A stretch of 64,000 nucleotides of DNA from contig OX453282.1 in NCBI GenBank assembly GCA_949710005.1, positions 3,897,501-3,961,500 on the forward strand. The letters run 5' to 3'. Position 1 is the stretch's first letter. Each line of letters starts with the position of its first letter. The position numbers and the translations under genes were made by a program. Below are positions 35,705 to 44,690 of the stretch, piece by piece. This DNA is from Ricordea florida (lineage: Eukaryota; Cnidaria; Anthozoa; Corallimorpharia; Ricordeidae). The notes under the pieces were generated by a model. It had not been told where the DNA came from. It did no database searches and was given only the letters and a program-made list of their open reading frames with translations.

Positions 35705-38700
35705 TAAAGGGGGTATGTGTGAATTCCATCCTCATCAACCCTTCTTTTATCATAATACCCATTCAATCCTTTTTTAATTTGGGTATATGTCACAATTTGG
35801 TTGTCATTGACTCTAAATCCTGTATTTTTCGCCATATCAATTGAACCGTTCAAAGCTGACATGTACCTATCCCAGTTTATTTCGTTTTGCCCATGAATTT
35901 CCCCTTTACAACTATACTTTACCTTTCCATTCTCATCCTCCGCGTAATAACATTTTGATGAAAGTGCAATCATTCTAATACCATCAAACTCCAACTTGAA
36001 CAGTCCCGGGGTCCTGTCGTGATATTTCGAGGTTGAAAGGAATTTTTCTTTTCCTTCATTAAAATATTCTTCTCTCATTTCGGGTTTTATAATATTATCA
36101 AAGTTTTTATCCGAAATTGCCATGTACATTGAATCAGTATCCATTTGTATCAATTCAAAATCCTTTCTATCTACATATTTATCAACAAAATCGTAATAAA
36201 ATTCCAACATCCGAAGTTTGGCTAGCTGATACACCGCGATACCGCATTGATAGGGCCTGTCTATTTTTATTTGCCGTTTTCTTTTTACTATTTCATATGT
36301 TCCATTTATTTCTGTAAGATCGTCAAAAAATGGGGACCTTAATGCTTTATCAACCTCACTTTCATCCTGGGTATACCTTGTATTCTTGTGTTTTTCTTTA
36401 TCTTCTATCATTTTTCCATAGAATGCATTTCCTTTTAGTTTGTAGGTATCACCCAATTCTTTACAACCTTTATACTTTGGTTTTAGTTTTTCAATCAATA
36501 CTTTAATGTCTTTGTTCTCTTCAATAATTTTAAATATATCAGGGAATTGGTTTAATTCATTAGTAAGGTTTGCGACATCATCTATTTTGTTTTCATCAAA
36601 AGCTTTACTTAATTTTTCCAGCATAACCTCTATATCTCCATCTCTTCTAGCTTTAGCTACTTCTTCGGGAAACCATCCAAAAGTTCTTCCAGGTTCATAC
36701 TTTAAAATATTATGAATAGCTGTAACCTTCAAACCATGCTCAAGAAGCCATTTTATTATAGGTGTATATAACAATATCTTTTTCGTCTTGGTAACCCCCA
36801 GTAATTTTTTATTATCTTTTAGGTGTTTTCTACCTGTAGCTTTTTGGTATTCTTTCATGTTTTTGGGTACCAAATCTTCTGGAACGCTATCTACAACAAA
36901 TAGAGGTGAAAACTCTTCAAACTTTTCTTTTAAGTGTTCAGGCACATGGATATCAACTTGACAAAAACCGAAAAGATTACCATCAAGAATATCTTTGCAA
37001 ATTTTCGTAACAGTTTCTGTATCTGATGGGTTTTTTACCTCAATACATTCTTCTTTACCGCATGGCATTTCTTGCCCCGCCGCGAAAAGATATAAGGAAT
37101 TTGCATCATAACCAACAATTCTTACACAATTTTTTGAAAATTTATATTTATGAGAGCGAATCTTTGTTTTTTCCGCCTCAGCATATCTCATAAATATTAT
37201 ACTAGGCCCCCCAACCATACCAGTTTTCAATAGTTTATAAATCTTGTTTTTATCGCATGTTTTACAATCTTTCATTATCTGGTGGCATTTTTTGCAAAAC
37301 TTGTTATTACAATATTTATTGCATCTATGAATGCAGTATTGGCCTGGGGCATATAATTCAGGATCGCCTTTCTTTTTCATTTTTTGATATTTATTTAGAA
37401 CATATCGCATTGAGACTCCTGGGATTGATACAGCATCTTTTAATATATCGATTTTGTCTGGATAATATTGTGCTCGTGTTTTTTCCAAAGCTTCTTTGAA
37501 GGGGATAACATCGTGAAGATTATACTCTTTCAACCAGTCCATCATTGTAACACAGCCTCTCTTTTCGAATTCAATCAAATATTCTTCATATTCTTTTACT
37601 GTAATATTTTCTTGTTTCAAACTTGAGTAAAAGTCTTCATGTTTTACTGGCCCAACGTGAGAAAGTTTATCATAACTATCCAAAAATTCATAGGGAAATA
37701 CAAGTTTTTTAGCTTCACAGTTGTTTGCTTTGCACCACTTATCAAAAGAAAGTCCTGGCGCCAAGTAAGACATCACATCCAAGAATTTGAAATGGGGGGT
37801 TGTCAAAAACATATATTTATTCGCATTTTTTGCAACAAAAATATCCTTTGTTTTATCAGTCATGTTTTTTACAAAATATCTTTTAATCATATTGATATCA
37901 TACTTTCCACTATTGAACCCCAAAACAGGAACTTGATTACACCATCTTTCATACTCTTCTAAAACTTTCTTTGGGATAGAATCTTGGTCAGGTAATGGAT
38001 ATTCTTTTTTAACCTTTTCAACAATCTTTTTTCTTCTTTTTTCTAAATTTTCAACAAATTCTTTTACAAGAGCATCTGGGTTTTCATTTATAATAAATGT
38101 TGGTTCTTTTTCAAGAGTGTCGTGTATTGCAACGCTAACCGGTATATGTGTTTGGTTAAAAGTTAAATCATCAGTAATATGTTGAAATTCTTTTTGTAAT
38201 ATTGCCTCAAAATCATAATTAATAAAATCTGGGTACGGTATAAATTTCTTCTCAAACCATATATCACCTAATTTAGGTTTTTCACACTCCCAAACCGATA
38301 CAACACGATACCCCAAATCTTTAATAATCTTTTCTCTTTGTTTTGTTTCATTATATTTAGTTTCATCTTCGTTTGAACAGGTACAACCGTGCCATTTACA
38401 CCCATAAAACTGAAAAACAGTATTGGTCTCGGGTTCGTATCCATCCACCAAAAAAATCTCATTTCCACTTTCATCTTTAACACACCTTTCACCACCATGA
38501 CCGCATAAAGCATGATGAATATGTTTTCCTATAATCTTTGATTGTTCATCTATCCATCTACAAGCTTTATGGCTAAATTGTGTATTACCACCATAAAACA
38601 CCTTTTCAGAGTTATTCATAATATATTTTATCTTTTCTCCTGTGCATAATATTTTTGTCTGGCCTCCTTTACAGCTATTATTTTTTACATGGTCTCCAAG

Positions 38701-40071
38701 ATAATCATGCCGGTTAAATATTTGTTTGCACCCTGAACATTCCCATTTTTTGGATAGCATCTCTATATCCTTTATGAAAAAACAGTGGCCCTCATAAAGC
38801 CCCATATCTAAACTAGGTAAATTCTTTTTGAATTGGCCTTTACCAAAAACAAGTTTCCAAATTTCATAGTTTTCTTTTTCTTTTTGCTCGTAAACCCTAA
38901 TGTTAATAGAAAACATTTTTGCAATTTTCTCAAAATCAACAAGTTTTGTCGATCTAACTTCTGAGGCTTTCAATTTTTTGTTATTATAAAAATCTCGGGC
39001 CAATGATAGTGATAGTTTTTCAATGTCTTTCTCGGGTCTTTCTTTACCATCAATAATGTTCAATTTAATAGCCAGGCACCGCCAAAAGCACATATTATCA
39101 TCCTTACCATCTACAGCATAAAGACATTTTTTATTACGAAGGCTGTCTGGTAATTTTCCACACCCAATTAGAGGCTCGTTACTGTGAATAACTTTTACTT
39201 TTACCTCTGTAAATTCAACTCTCCCTTCATGAGCACCCTTTTTATCAATGGTTTTTGATGCGGGCAAGTATGCTCTACTCCAAGCAATACCCTCCAAACT
39301 CAATCTTTGTCCCTCACACCTCTCAATATAATCTTTTATTTCTGAAAGCATGGAAAAAGACCCCTCACCCCTAAATGTGTGAGAGTGATAAGCTATTTCC
39401 CCATTTCCTCTATGAATCGAAGCACTAAAACTTATAACAATTCTTGAGCGCATTTCTATTCGCGGTTCCAATTCATTATAAATTATTTCTGATAAGTCAT
39501 TATCTAGATCTCTCCTAATTTGAAAAATATTTTCATTTCTTTCGGTGATATTTTGAAGGGTTTCTCCATGTTCAGGGGGCCTTATTGGAAATATTCTAAG
39601 GGTTGTTGTTCTTTGAGTTTTTTTGTTTTTTGTTTTATCGTCTTTCTTCTCATTATCCCTACCTATAATTGAATCTTCTTTTCTTTCAGGTTTTTTTGAA
39701 GAAGGTGGTGGTTGTTGTGGTTTTGGCTCTTTAGGTCTAGCACCCTTTTTCTCATAATCTCCAGCCTCTTTTTTAGTTTGTTTTATTTGTTCCTCTTGTT
39801 GTTTTATTTGTTCCTCTTGTTGTTTTATTTGTTCAAGATATTGGTCTAATATTTGTTTATTTCTTTTTATTTGCTTGTTTCGTTTTAATTGTTCTTCATT
39901 TTGTTTTATTTGCTCCTCTCTTTGCTTTAATATTTTTTCCAATCTTTCTTTTTGTTCTTCTTGTTGTTTTATTTGTTCTAGTTCTTGTAATTTTTCTTTT
40001 TCTTGTTGTTGTTTTTTAAGTTCTTCAACCGCTTCCTGTATTTTTCTCAATTCTTCCTCGTCTTGTTCCAT
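35701..40071 (-). CDS. Element B family-B DNA polymerase with OTU-like region
   Basis: 1456 residues, not alignable by eye with the polymerases of A and C outside core motifs. Residues 1-150 are a Glu/Gln/Lys-rich coiled coil and low-complexity linker. Around residues 320-435, DDNMCFWRCLA (C328) and LYEGHCFFI (His ~429) give a Cys...His arrangement like OTU cysteine-protease folds reported in Polinton polymerases. A C2H2-like finger and FYGCKWHGCTC (~557), seen in Polinton polymerases, follow. Exonuclease: YDFEAIL (D620, E622) and FNSGKYDINM (D725). Polymerase: motif A YDANSLYLF (D989), B LKGNAFYGK (~1210), C MDTDSMYM (D1311, D1313). All are intact. Confidence 0.9.
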   Translation of the reverse strand: MEQDEEELRKIQEAVEELKKQQQEKEKLQELEQIKQQEEQKERLEKILKQREEQIKQNEEQLKRNKQIKRNKQILDQYLEQIKQQEEQIKQQEEQIKQTKKEAGDYEKKGARPKEPKPQQPPPSSKKPERKEDSIIGRDNEKKDDKTKNKKTQRTTTLRIFPIRPPEHGETLQNITERNENIFQIRRDLDNDLSEIIYNELEPRIEMRSRIVISFSASIHRGNGEIAYHSHTFRGEGSFSMLSEIKDYIERCEGQRLSLEGIAWSRAYLPASKTIDKKGAHEGRVEFTEVKVKVIHSNEPLIGCGKLPDSLRNKKCLYAVDGKDDNMCFWRCLAIKLNIIDGKERPEKDIEKLSLSLARDFYNNKKLKASEVRSTKLVDFEKIAKMFSINIRVYEQKEKENYEIWKLVFGKGQFKKNLPSLDMGLYEGHCFFIKDIEMLSKKWECSGCKQIFNRHDYLGDHVKNNSCKGGQTKILCTGEKIKYIMNNSEKVFYGGNTQFSHKACRWIDEQSKIIGKHIHHALCGHGGERCVKDESGNEIFLVDGYEPETNTVFQFYGCKWHGCTCSNEDETKYNETKQREKIIKDLGYRVVSVWECEKPKLGDIWFEKKFIPYPDFINYDFEAILQKEFQHITDDLTFNQTHIPVSVAIHDTLEKEPTFIINENPDALVKEFVENLEKRRKKIVEKVKKEYPLPDQDSIPKKVLEEYERWCNQVPVLGFNSGKYDINMIKRYFVKNMTDKTKDIFVAKNANKYMFLTTPHFKFLDVMSYLAPGLSFDKWCKANNCEAKKLVFPYEFLDSYDKLSHVGPVKHEDFYSSLKQENITVKEYEEYLIEFEKRGCVTMMDWLKEYNLHDVIPFKEALEKTRAQYYPDKIDILKDAVSIPGVSMRYVLNKYQKMKKKGDPELYAPGQYCIHRCNKYCNNKFCKKCHQIMKDCKTCDKNKIYKLLKTGMVGGPSIIFMRYAEAEKTKIRSHKYKFSKNCVRIVGYDANSLYLFAAGQEMPCGKEECIEVKNPSDTETVTKICKDILDGNLFGFCQVDIHVPEHLKEKFEEFSPLFVVDSVPEDLVPKNMKEYQKATGRKHLKDNKKLLGVTKTKKILLYTPIIKWLLEHGLKVTAIHNILKYEPGRTFGWFPEEVAKARRDGDIEVMLEKLSKAFDENKIDDVANLTNELNQFPDIFKIIEENKDIKVLIEKLKPKYKGCKELGDTYKLKGNAFYGKMIEDKEKHKNTRYTQDESEVDKALRSPFFDDLTEINGTYEIVKRKRQIKIDRPYQCGIAVYQLAKLRMLEFYYDFVDKYVDRKDFELIQMDTDSMYMAISDKNFDNIIKPEMREEYFNEGKEKFLSTSKYHDRTPGLFKLEFDGIRMIALSSKCYYAEDENGKVKYSCKGEIHGQNEINWDRYMSALNGSIDMAKNTGFRVNDNQIVTYTQIKKGLNGYYDKRRVDEDGIHTYPLY

Positions 40072-40277
40072 GTTTAATAAATTTCTACAAATCTTTAAAC
40101 CGCAAATTCGTCTTTTTCAAAACTAAAAAGTAAAATCGTTTTTTCAAATTTTTTGTAAAAGTTAATAAAAATTAAATTCGTTTTTTTCAAAATTTTGGTA
40201 AAAAGTAAATAAAAAAAGTAAAGTCGGGTTTCAATAAAAAAAGTAAAATCGTTTAATTTTTACTGTAATATACTACT
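40062..40277 (-). repeat. Element B right TIR (216 bp)
   Basis: Inverted copy of 25044-25259; it includes the polymerase start codon. Followed by ACCTC (40278-40282), the second TSD copy. Confidence 0.92.
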
Positions 40278-40738
40278 ACCTCTGATAAAATTAGCGAAAA
40301 TTCTTGGTCAGAGATAGCGTTATCTTTCAGTGCCTTTGAAACCAAATCGTGAATGGTGTTTACTTTTGCTTTTGCCAGAGAAACTGTCTGTTCGTGTTTA
40401 CTAACTTTATGTGAAAGTCGTTTAGAAGCCGCACCGCATCCAACCGAAATACCACCACAAAGACCACCCATCGCTCCCAATGGTATACCAACAACAGCAC
40501 CAAAACCAGTAAGAGAGGTTCCAAGTCCACTTGCAGATAGGATAACTGAAACCACCCCACTACAAACACTGATTTTTGTAAATATCCCCCTCGCTCTATT
40601 GTATTTTTTCCTAACATCCTCATAATGTCTAATTTCCTTTTGAAGATTATGTACTACTTCACACGATTTTTGAAGTCTGAAATTATTTTGATCTCCACTC
40701 ATAGGCACTTGTGGATAAATTCTATTGTAGTCTTCCAT
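40278..40738 (-). pseudogene. Element C 198-aa membrane protein, 5' part
   Basis: Starts MEDYNRIYPQVPMSGDQ and keeps the Gly-rich hydrophobic block up to FSLILSE, where element B begins. The last codons of the open frame are read from B's TIR. The remainder is at 24903-25043. Confidence 0.9.
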
Positions 40739-40748
40739 ATTTTACAAA

Positions 40749-41135
40749 TCAACAGGAAATCTTTAAATGAATTCGAACAGGTTCATTATTTAAGTCAGCC
40801 TTTCTTCCATTTTCATCTAAAATCCATAAAGTAAAGTAGTTGAGTGGATTTTTGGTTTGTAGAACTCTTAAACAAGGATGCTCTTGAGATGGAATAACAG
40901 CTAGTATTTGTGAGGGGTTAAGTTCTACATTTTCACCGCGGGGGATCATATTGCAATATGAAGAATTTGGCTCTATAAGATCACACATTAAGTACATAGG
41001 ATTTCTATACGTTGCTTTAGAAATGTAAACTAAACCTACATTTTGTATCTCTTTTACATTGGTTAAGGGTGGATCCAGATAAATTCTTGTTTCAGGAGTT
41101 AGCATAGTGATATTTAAAATCTTTGTCTCATTCAT
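40749..41135 (-). CDS. Element C minor capsid candidate, short form
   Basis: A 128-residue relative of 20511-20894 with the same internal shortening: ITMLTPETRIYLDPPLTNVK start, NPLNYFTLWILDENGRKADL end. It shares the possible jelly-roll role and the same doubt. Apparently intact. Confidence 0.6.
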   Translation of the reverse strand: MNETKILNITMLTPETRIYLDPPLTNVKEIQNVGLVYISKATYRNPMYLMCDLIEPNSSYCNMIPRGENVELNPSQILAVIPSQEHPCLRVLQTKNPLNYFTLWILDENGRKADLNNEPVRIHLKISC

Positions 41136-41142
41136 TTTTTAC

Positions 41143-42375
41143 TTACCGTCTCTTCTTTTTAAATTGTTCCACAAAATATAGAACCACAGCCACTATCAGC
41201 AGCCAAGCATTTTTACTTAAAAACCCAATAACATCCCCAGCTGTTTTGAACAGAAAGCTCACGATAGCTCCAACCATTCCAGGCAATATTTCACCAAGTT
41301 TCTTACCAATAGCTTTAAAACCGTTACCAACACCTTTACCTAATTTGGTTAGACCTTTAGAAAGATTAGAAACGATAACACCAATGACCACAACAACAGC
41401 ACTCACAACAGCAAAGACTGTAAAACCATACTTTTTGAAGATAGCCTTTACCCGCTCTCTTAATGGCAGTCTTTCTATTATAGACTCGTTTCGTCTCTCT
41501 AGATCGCTTATTTGTTCTTGATTGGAAATTATCTGCTTTCTCGCTAGTTCTTCAAATTCATTAACCTTTGTGAGTAGCCGATCTCTACTTTGTTCTACCT
41601 TTCTTAAATTGGACTGTCCCTTCTTATATTTGTCGAGTTCATCTTTGTATCTTTTCAATTCACTCGAAAGTTTCTCAGCCTCTGTTTTAGCTTCTATCTT
41701 TTGTTTAACAGCTGCATCCAAATAGCTATCTTTTTCCGCGATTGTTACTTGTTGTTTCTCAATGAATTCACGTAGATCTTTTTCTTTAGCAACATAGCGA
41801 TCTATCTCCTGAGGATATGTTTCTGCGGTTGCTTTCAATCCCTCCGAGGCAGTATACAATTCTTTATACTTTTCATTTGCTTCCTCCAATTGTGATACAA
41901 GCTCATCATTTCTTCCAAGAATTTTTTCATAACTAATACCTAGAGATTGTTTGATATTTTTTGGTAAATTATCATAATTGATTACCCCATCTTTATCAAT
42001 CAATGTATGCTCTTTAGCATTACTCTGATTACTCAATTTAACCTTCAAATTACCATCCTTATCCCATTCTGATGTAAATGAAGAATCCAAAGGATTAAAA
42101 TCAGGAAATATACGTTTGATATATTGTAGCGCTTCTCTCCTTTTATCATATTTTTCATCTTGATCTCTCATTTTAGTATCTATAAAGGGATCAGTTTCAC
42201 GACCATCTAACGAGGTTTCCTCCTCATCATCCTCTTCATCAAAGTCAATTAGATTAGAGGTGGATGTCTTTGTGGTTGGGGTCATATAAAATGTTTCATT
42301 ATCATCACCACCTAGATCGGCTGATTTATCAAAAGGATTTTTTTCTTTGTCTGGTATTTCTTGGTATTCACTCAT
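41143..42375 (-). CDS. Element C 410-aa coiled-coil/membrane protein
   Basis: Intact homologue of the element B 409-aa protein. Acidic N-terminus, IKRIFPDFNPLDSSF block, coiled coil with IEKQQVTIAEKDSYLDAAVK also found in A, and the conserved C-terminal membrane block (KYGFTVFAVVSAVVVVIGVI; LGKGVGNGFKAIGKKLGEIL). It is closer to A than to B over the coiled coil. Confidence 0.82.
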   Translation of the reverse strand: MSEYQEIPDKEKNPFDKSADLGGDDNETFYMTPTTKTSTSNLIDFDEEDDEEETSLDGRETDPFIDTKMRDQDEKYDKRREALQYIKRIFPDFNPLDSSFTSEWDKDGNLKVKLSNQSNAKEHTLIDKDGVINYDNLPKNIKQSLGISYEKILGRNDELVSQLEEANEKYKELYTASEGLKATAETYPQEIDRYVAKEKDLREFIEKQQVTIAEKDSYLDAAVKQKIEAKTEAEKLSSELKRYKDELDKYKKGQSNLRKVEQSRDRLLTKVNEFEELARKQIISNQEQISDLERRNESIIERLPLRERVKAIFKKYGFTVFAVVSAVVVVIGVIVSNLSKGLTKLGKGVGNGFKAIGKKLGEILPGMVGAIVSFLFKTAGDVIGFLSKNAWLLIVAVVLYFVEQFKKKRR

Positions 42376-42426
42376 GATTTTTTACTTGTCTGTAAGAAAT
42401 CTTTAAACACTATCATACACAATTAA

Positions 42427-42819
42427 CTAAAAGAATTTACTAGCCATATAACCCAATGCCAGCATACCACCACCCACATATACCATCTCACCCATCTTTT
42501 GATTGCTACTAGGTCTATAATAATCAGAGAATTTTGGTTCATGTGTCTGACTATACAATTTCAAAGCTTCATCGGTATTCGAAATATTTTGTGAAGCTAG
42601 GTGTTTAGCATCCTTCTGTTGAGAGTACCAATCAATGAGATTCTGTCTCTTTTCCTGGTATGTAGCATAATCTTTTTGATATTTTTCTATTGCCTTATCG
42701 TGCCTTATTCGCTCTGCATCTGTTTTATCACCTGAGAGATATTTTGCAAGATATGAGCCACCAACGAAGGTAGTCGCATTCAAAATAGCTCCACCAATCA
42801 TCATTGCTATTGTCGCCAT
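42427..42819 (-). CDS. Element C 130-aa protein with terminal membrane segments
   Basis: Homologue of 18867-19259 with few changes; hydrophobic ends and charged middle are conserved. Intact. Confidence 0.8.
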   Translation of the reverse strand: MATIAMMIGGAILNATTFVGGSYLAKYLSGDKTDAERIRHDKAIEKYQKDYATYQEKRQNLIDWYSQQKDAKHLASQNISNTDEALKLYSQTHEPKFSDYYRPSSNQKMGEMVYVGGGMLALGYMASKFF

Positions 42820-42826
42820 AAAATCT

Positions 42827-43045
42827 TTAATTTGGTAAAATCTTTTGTTCTTCTAAATAAGTTTTTAGGTACATACTACCTGATAGGACAGCGACCCATT
42901 TAGCATAGTTTGTAATACTTGAGGAGGGATCGTTGATGAATGATTCTTTCATAGCCTTTTTAGCTACATATCCAACTCCAGCGGCTAATCCTATAATGAC
43001 GGCTGAATCAGTAACAGTTTTCACAAGTTTGTTTTCAGTTGACAT
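42827..43045 (-). CDS. Element C 72-aa membrane protein
   Basis: Homologue of 18625-18843, same length, two hydrophobic segments, INDPSSSITN loop. Intact. The gap to the next gene downstream is only 7 bp. Confidence 0.8.
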   Translation of the reverse strand: MSTENKLVKTVTDSAVIIGLAAGVGYVAKKAMKESFINDPSSSITNYAKWVAVLSGSMYLKTYLEEQKILPN

Positions 43046-43086
43046 GATTTTTATTGTGGTTAGAGAAAATCTTTAAACTACTTTCC

Positions 43087-43491
43087 TCAGAGCATTACTA
43101 TTTTAGGAGTTGGTTGAGGTGGTGGTTGGGTAGGAATATTTGTGGTTGGTGGTTGGGTAGGAATATTTGAGGGTGGTGGTTTTCTGTTTTTGTAGTACCT
43201 CATAAACATGTCAACTGCGGTAAACCCTATTCCAACAATAGATAACACAGTAGTAAAAGATAGCTCTGGAATCCAAGCCTTTGTATTTTCTTCTTCTGCA
43301 TTTATATTTTCTTCCTGTTTAGTCTCCGCTTCACGTTTCATTTCCCTGGCTAACGCTTCTTTAGCTTTTTTGTTATATTCTGCTAGTTTCTTACCAGCTG
43401 CAACCTTTTTGGGATCTTTATCTTTAACAGATTTCTTATTTTTAGGAGGAGGGGGATCCATTGTAATTTGTTCAACAACTTCATCAGACAT
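43087..43491 (-). CDS. Element C 134-aa Lys/Glu-rich protein with one membrane segment
   Basis: Homologue of 18154-18582: MSDEVVEQIT start, charged helix, membrane helix FTTVLSIVGIGFTAVDMFMR, then a tail with a repeated NIPTQPP phrase. Intact. Confidence 0.78.
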   Translation of the reverse strand: MSDEVVEQITMDPPPPKNKKSVKDKDPKKVAAGKKLAEYNKKAKEALAREMKREAETKQEENINAEEENTKAWIPELSFTTVLSIVGIGFTAVDMFMRYYKNRKPPPSNIPTQPPTTNIPTQPPPQPTPKIVML

Positions 43492-43525
43492 GATTTTTTA
43501 TTTCACAAAGTAAAGAATCTTTAAA

Positions 43526-44024
43526 TCAGTTGTTCTCAGTAGTCTGCTCATTAGTACTTGAAACTTCTTGTATTTTGTTGATTTTAATGTGCTTAGCAAC
43601 CTGGAATAACCCACTAGCAAGTGCTACCAATCTTCCACCTTTTAATGCTAAGAGACCTACAAAGTTTGTCAGTTCACGATTAACCAAATCATCATTCTTC
43701 AAGTCTTTACAAAGCGCATCAATGTCATCTACAGGAACCATGTAAGAAATGACTTGAGAAACTAATTGAAGAGATGAATCTACTAATCCACCACTAATTT
43801 TCTTACCTAATACTGTCTGGTATCGATTATAATATTTTTCGACATCTTTTGCCGTGAGTTTCTTGATATCACCTAGACTCATATCAACACCTAAATATTC
43901 CTTTGTAGGTCCCAAGAGATGCTAGAATAGCTAGTGATTCTTGTTTTATTTCAATATCATCATCTTTAGTTTCTTTAACATCATCATCTTTAGGTTCTTC
44001 AATAAAATCTTCAACGGTTGTCAT
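43526..44024 (-). pseudogene. Element C conserved ~165-aa protein, frameshifted
   Basis: The start (MTTVEDFIEEP) at 44024 is in one frame and the conserved core (GVDMSLGDIKKLTAKDVEKY onward) in another. One extra base near 43910 (CTTGGGACC region) separates them relative to A and B. The total length less one base equals 166 codons. An internal ATG at 43915 opens the rest but would skip the acidic part. Mutation or assembly error. Confidence 0.8.
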
Positions 44025-44055
44025 CTTTTAATTTTTTAATAATACATAGATTCTT

Positions 44056-44682
44056 TTAAATCACCGCGGGAATCTCTAAATAACATTGGAATGGATAACG
44101 TAAACACAAACAGAGTCTCGAATATTTTTCAGTTTTCAGTATTTCTACAAACTTTTTACTAGTTTCTGATTCTAAATCACCTCCATAATCTTCTAAAAGC
44201 ATCTTCATACCCTTTTGTGATGGATTATGGAATGTAACAACACAAGCTACATTTTCACGGAATGGTTTTGCTATGGATGTTAATTGCTGAGTGAGAACCC
44301 ACAATGATAATCCATGATGCCTTCCGGAGAATGCTAGATCTATAAACTTGTTTGAGCGTTTCTTTAGATCTTTCGATACAGCACAATCATCTAAAATTAT
44401 TAGTGTATTTGTACCAGAGAACAAAGTTTGACAATCAGTTAATAACTCATTAATCTCATCGCTGTTACTAGCATCTGGTGATAATACCAAGAAACGTTTA
44501 TCTCCGTGAGCAAATTTATGATAAGTCTTATTTTTATCATAAGTCGGACATATTAGAACAATATATTCAAATACTTTTCGGAATGGTCCTCGTAGCTGAT
44601 CCGTAAGGTACTTTGTCTTTCCACAATTTGTTGGACCTGTTATAATGCAATGAAAAGGAACTTTTTCTCGTAATTCTTCCAT
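44056..44682 (-). CDS. Element C genome-packaging ATPase (A32-like)
   Basis: 208 residues, same motifs as A: GPTNCGKT (16-23), LIILDD (94-99), WVLTQQ (128-133). Only scattered substitutions (for example LSLWVLTQQ). Intact. Confidence 0.9.
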   Translation of the reverse strand: MEELREKVPFHCIITGPTNCGKTKYLTDQLRGPFRKVFEYIVLICPTYDKNKTYHKFAHGDKRFLVLSPDASNSDEINELLTDCQTLFSGTNTLIILDDCAVSKDLKKRSNKFIDLAFSGRHHGLSLWVLTQQLTSIAKPFRENVACVVTFHNPSQKGMKMLLEDYGGDLESETSKKFVEILKTEKYSRLCLCLRYPFQCYLEIPAVI

Positions 44683-44690
44683 CTTTTTAA

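Larger units (their letters stand above)
25044..40277 (-). mobile_element. Element B: apparently intact Polinton/adintovirus-like element
   Basis: A 15,234-bp element with 216-bp TIRs (tips AGTAGTATATTACAG) and TSD ACCTC at 25039-25043 and 40278-40282. It lies in the 198-aa protein gene of C. Every recognised gene is open: Cys/His-repeat protein, a unique 166-aa protein, 211-aa minor capsid candidate, 523-aa anchored protein, accessory set, ATPase, capsid, integrase and a 1456-aa polymerase of a different lineage from A and C. Intact TIRs, TSD and genes suggest recent insertion. Confidence 0.93.

Noticed and set aside
40253..40277. Last codons of C's truncated 198-aa protein as a natural C-terminus
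   Set aside because: They are read from B's TIR; the true C-terminal part is at 24903-25043.
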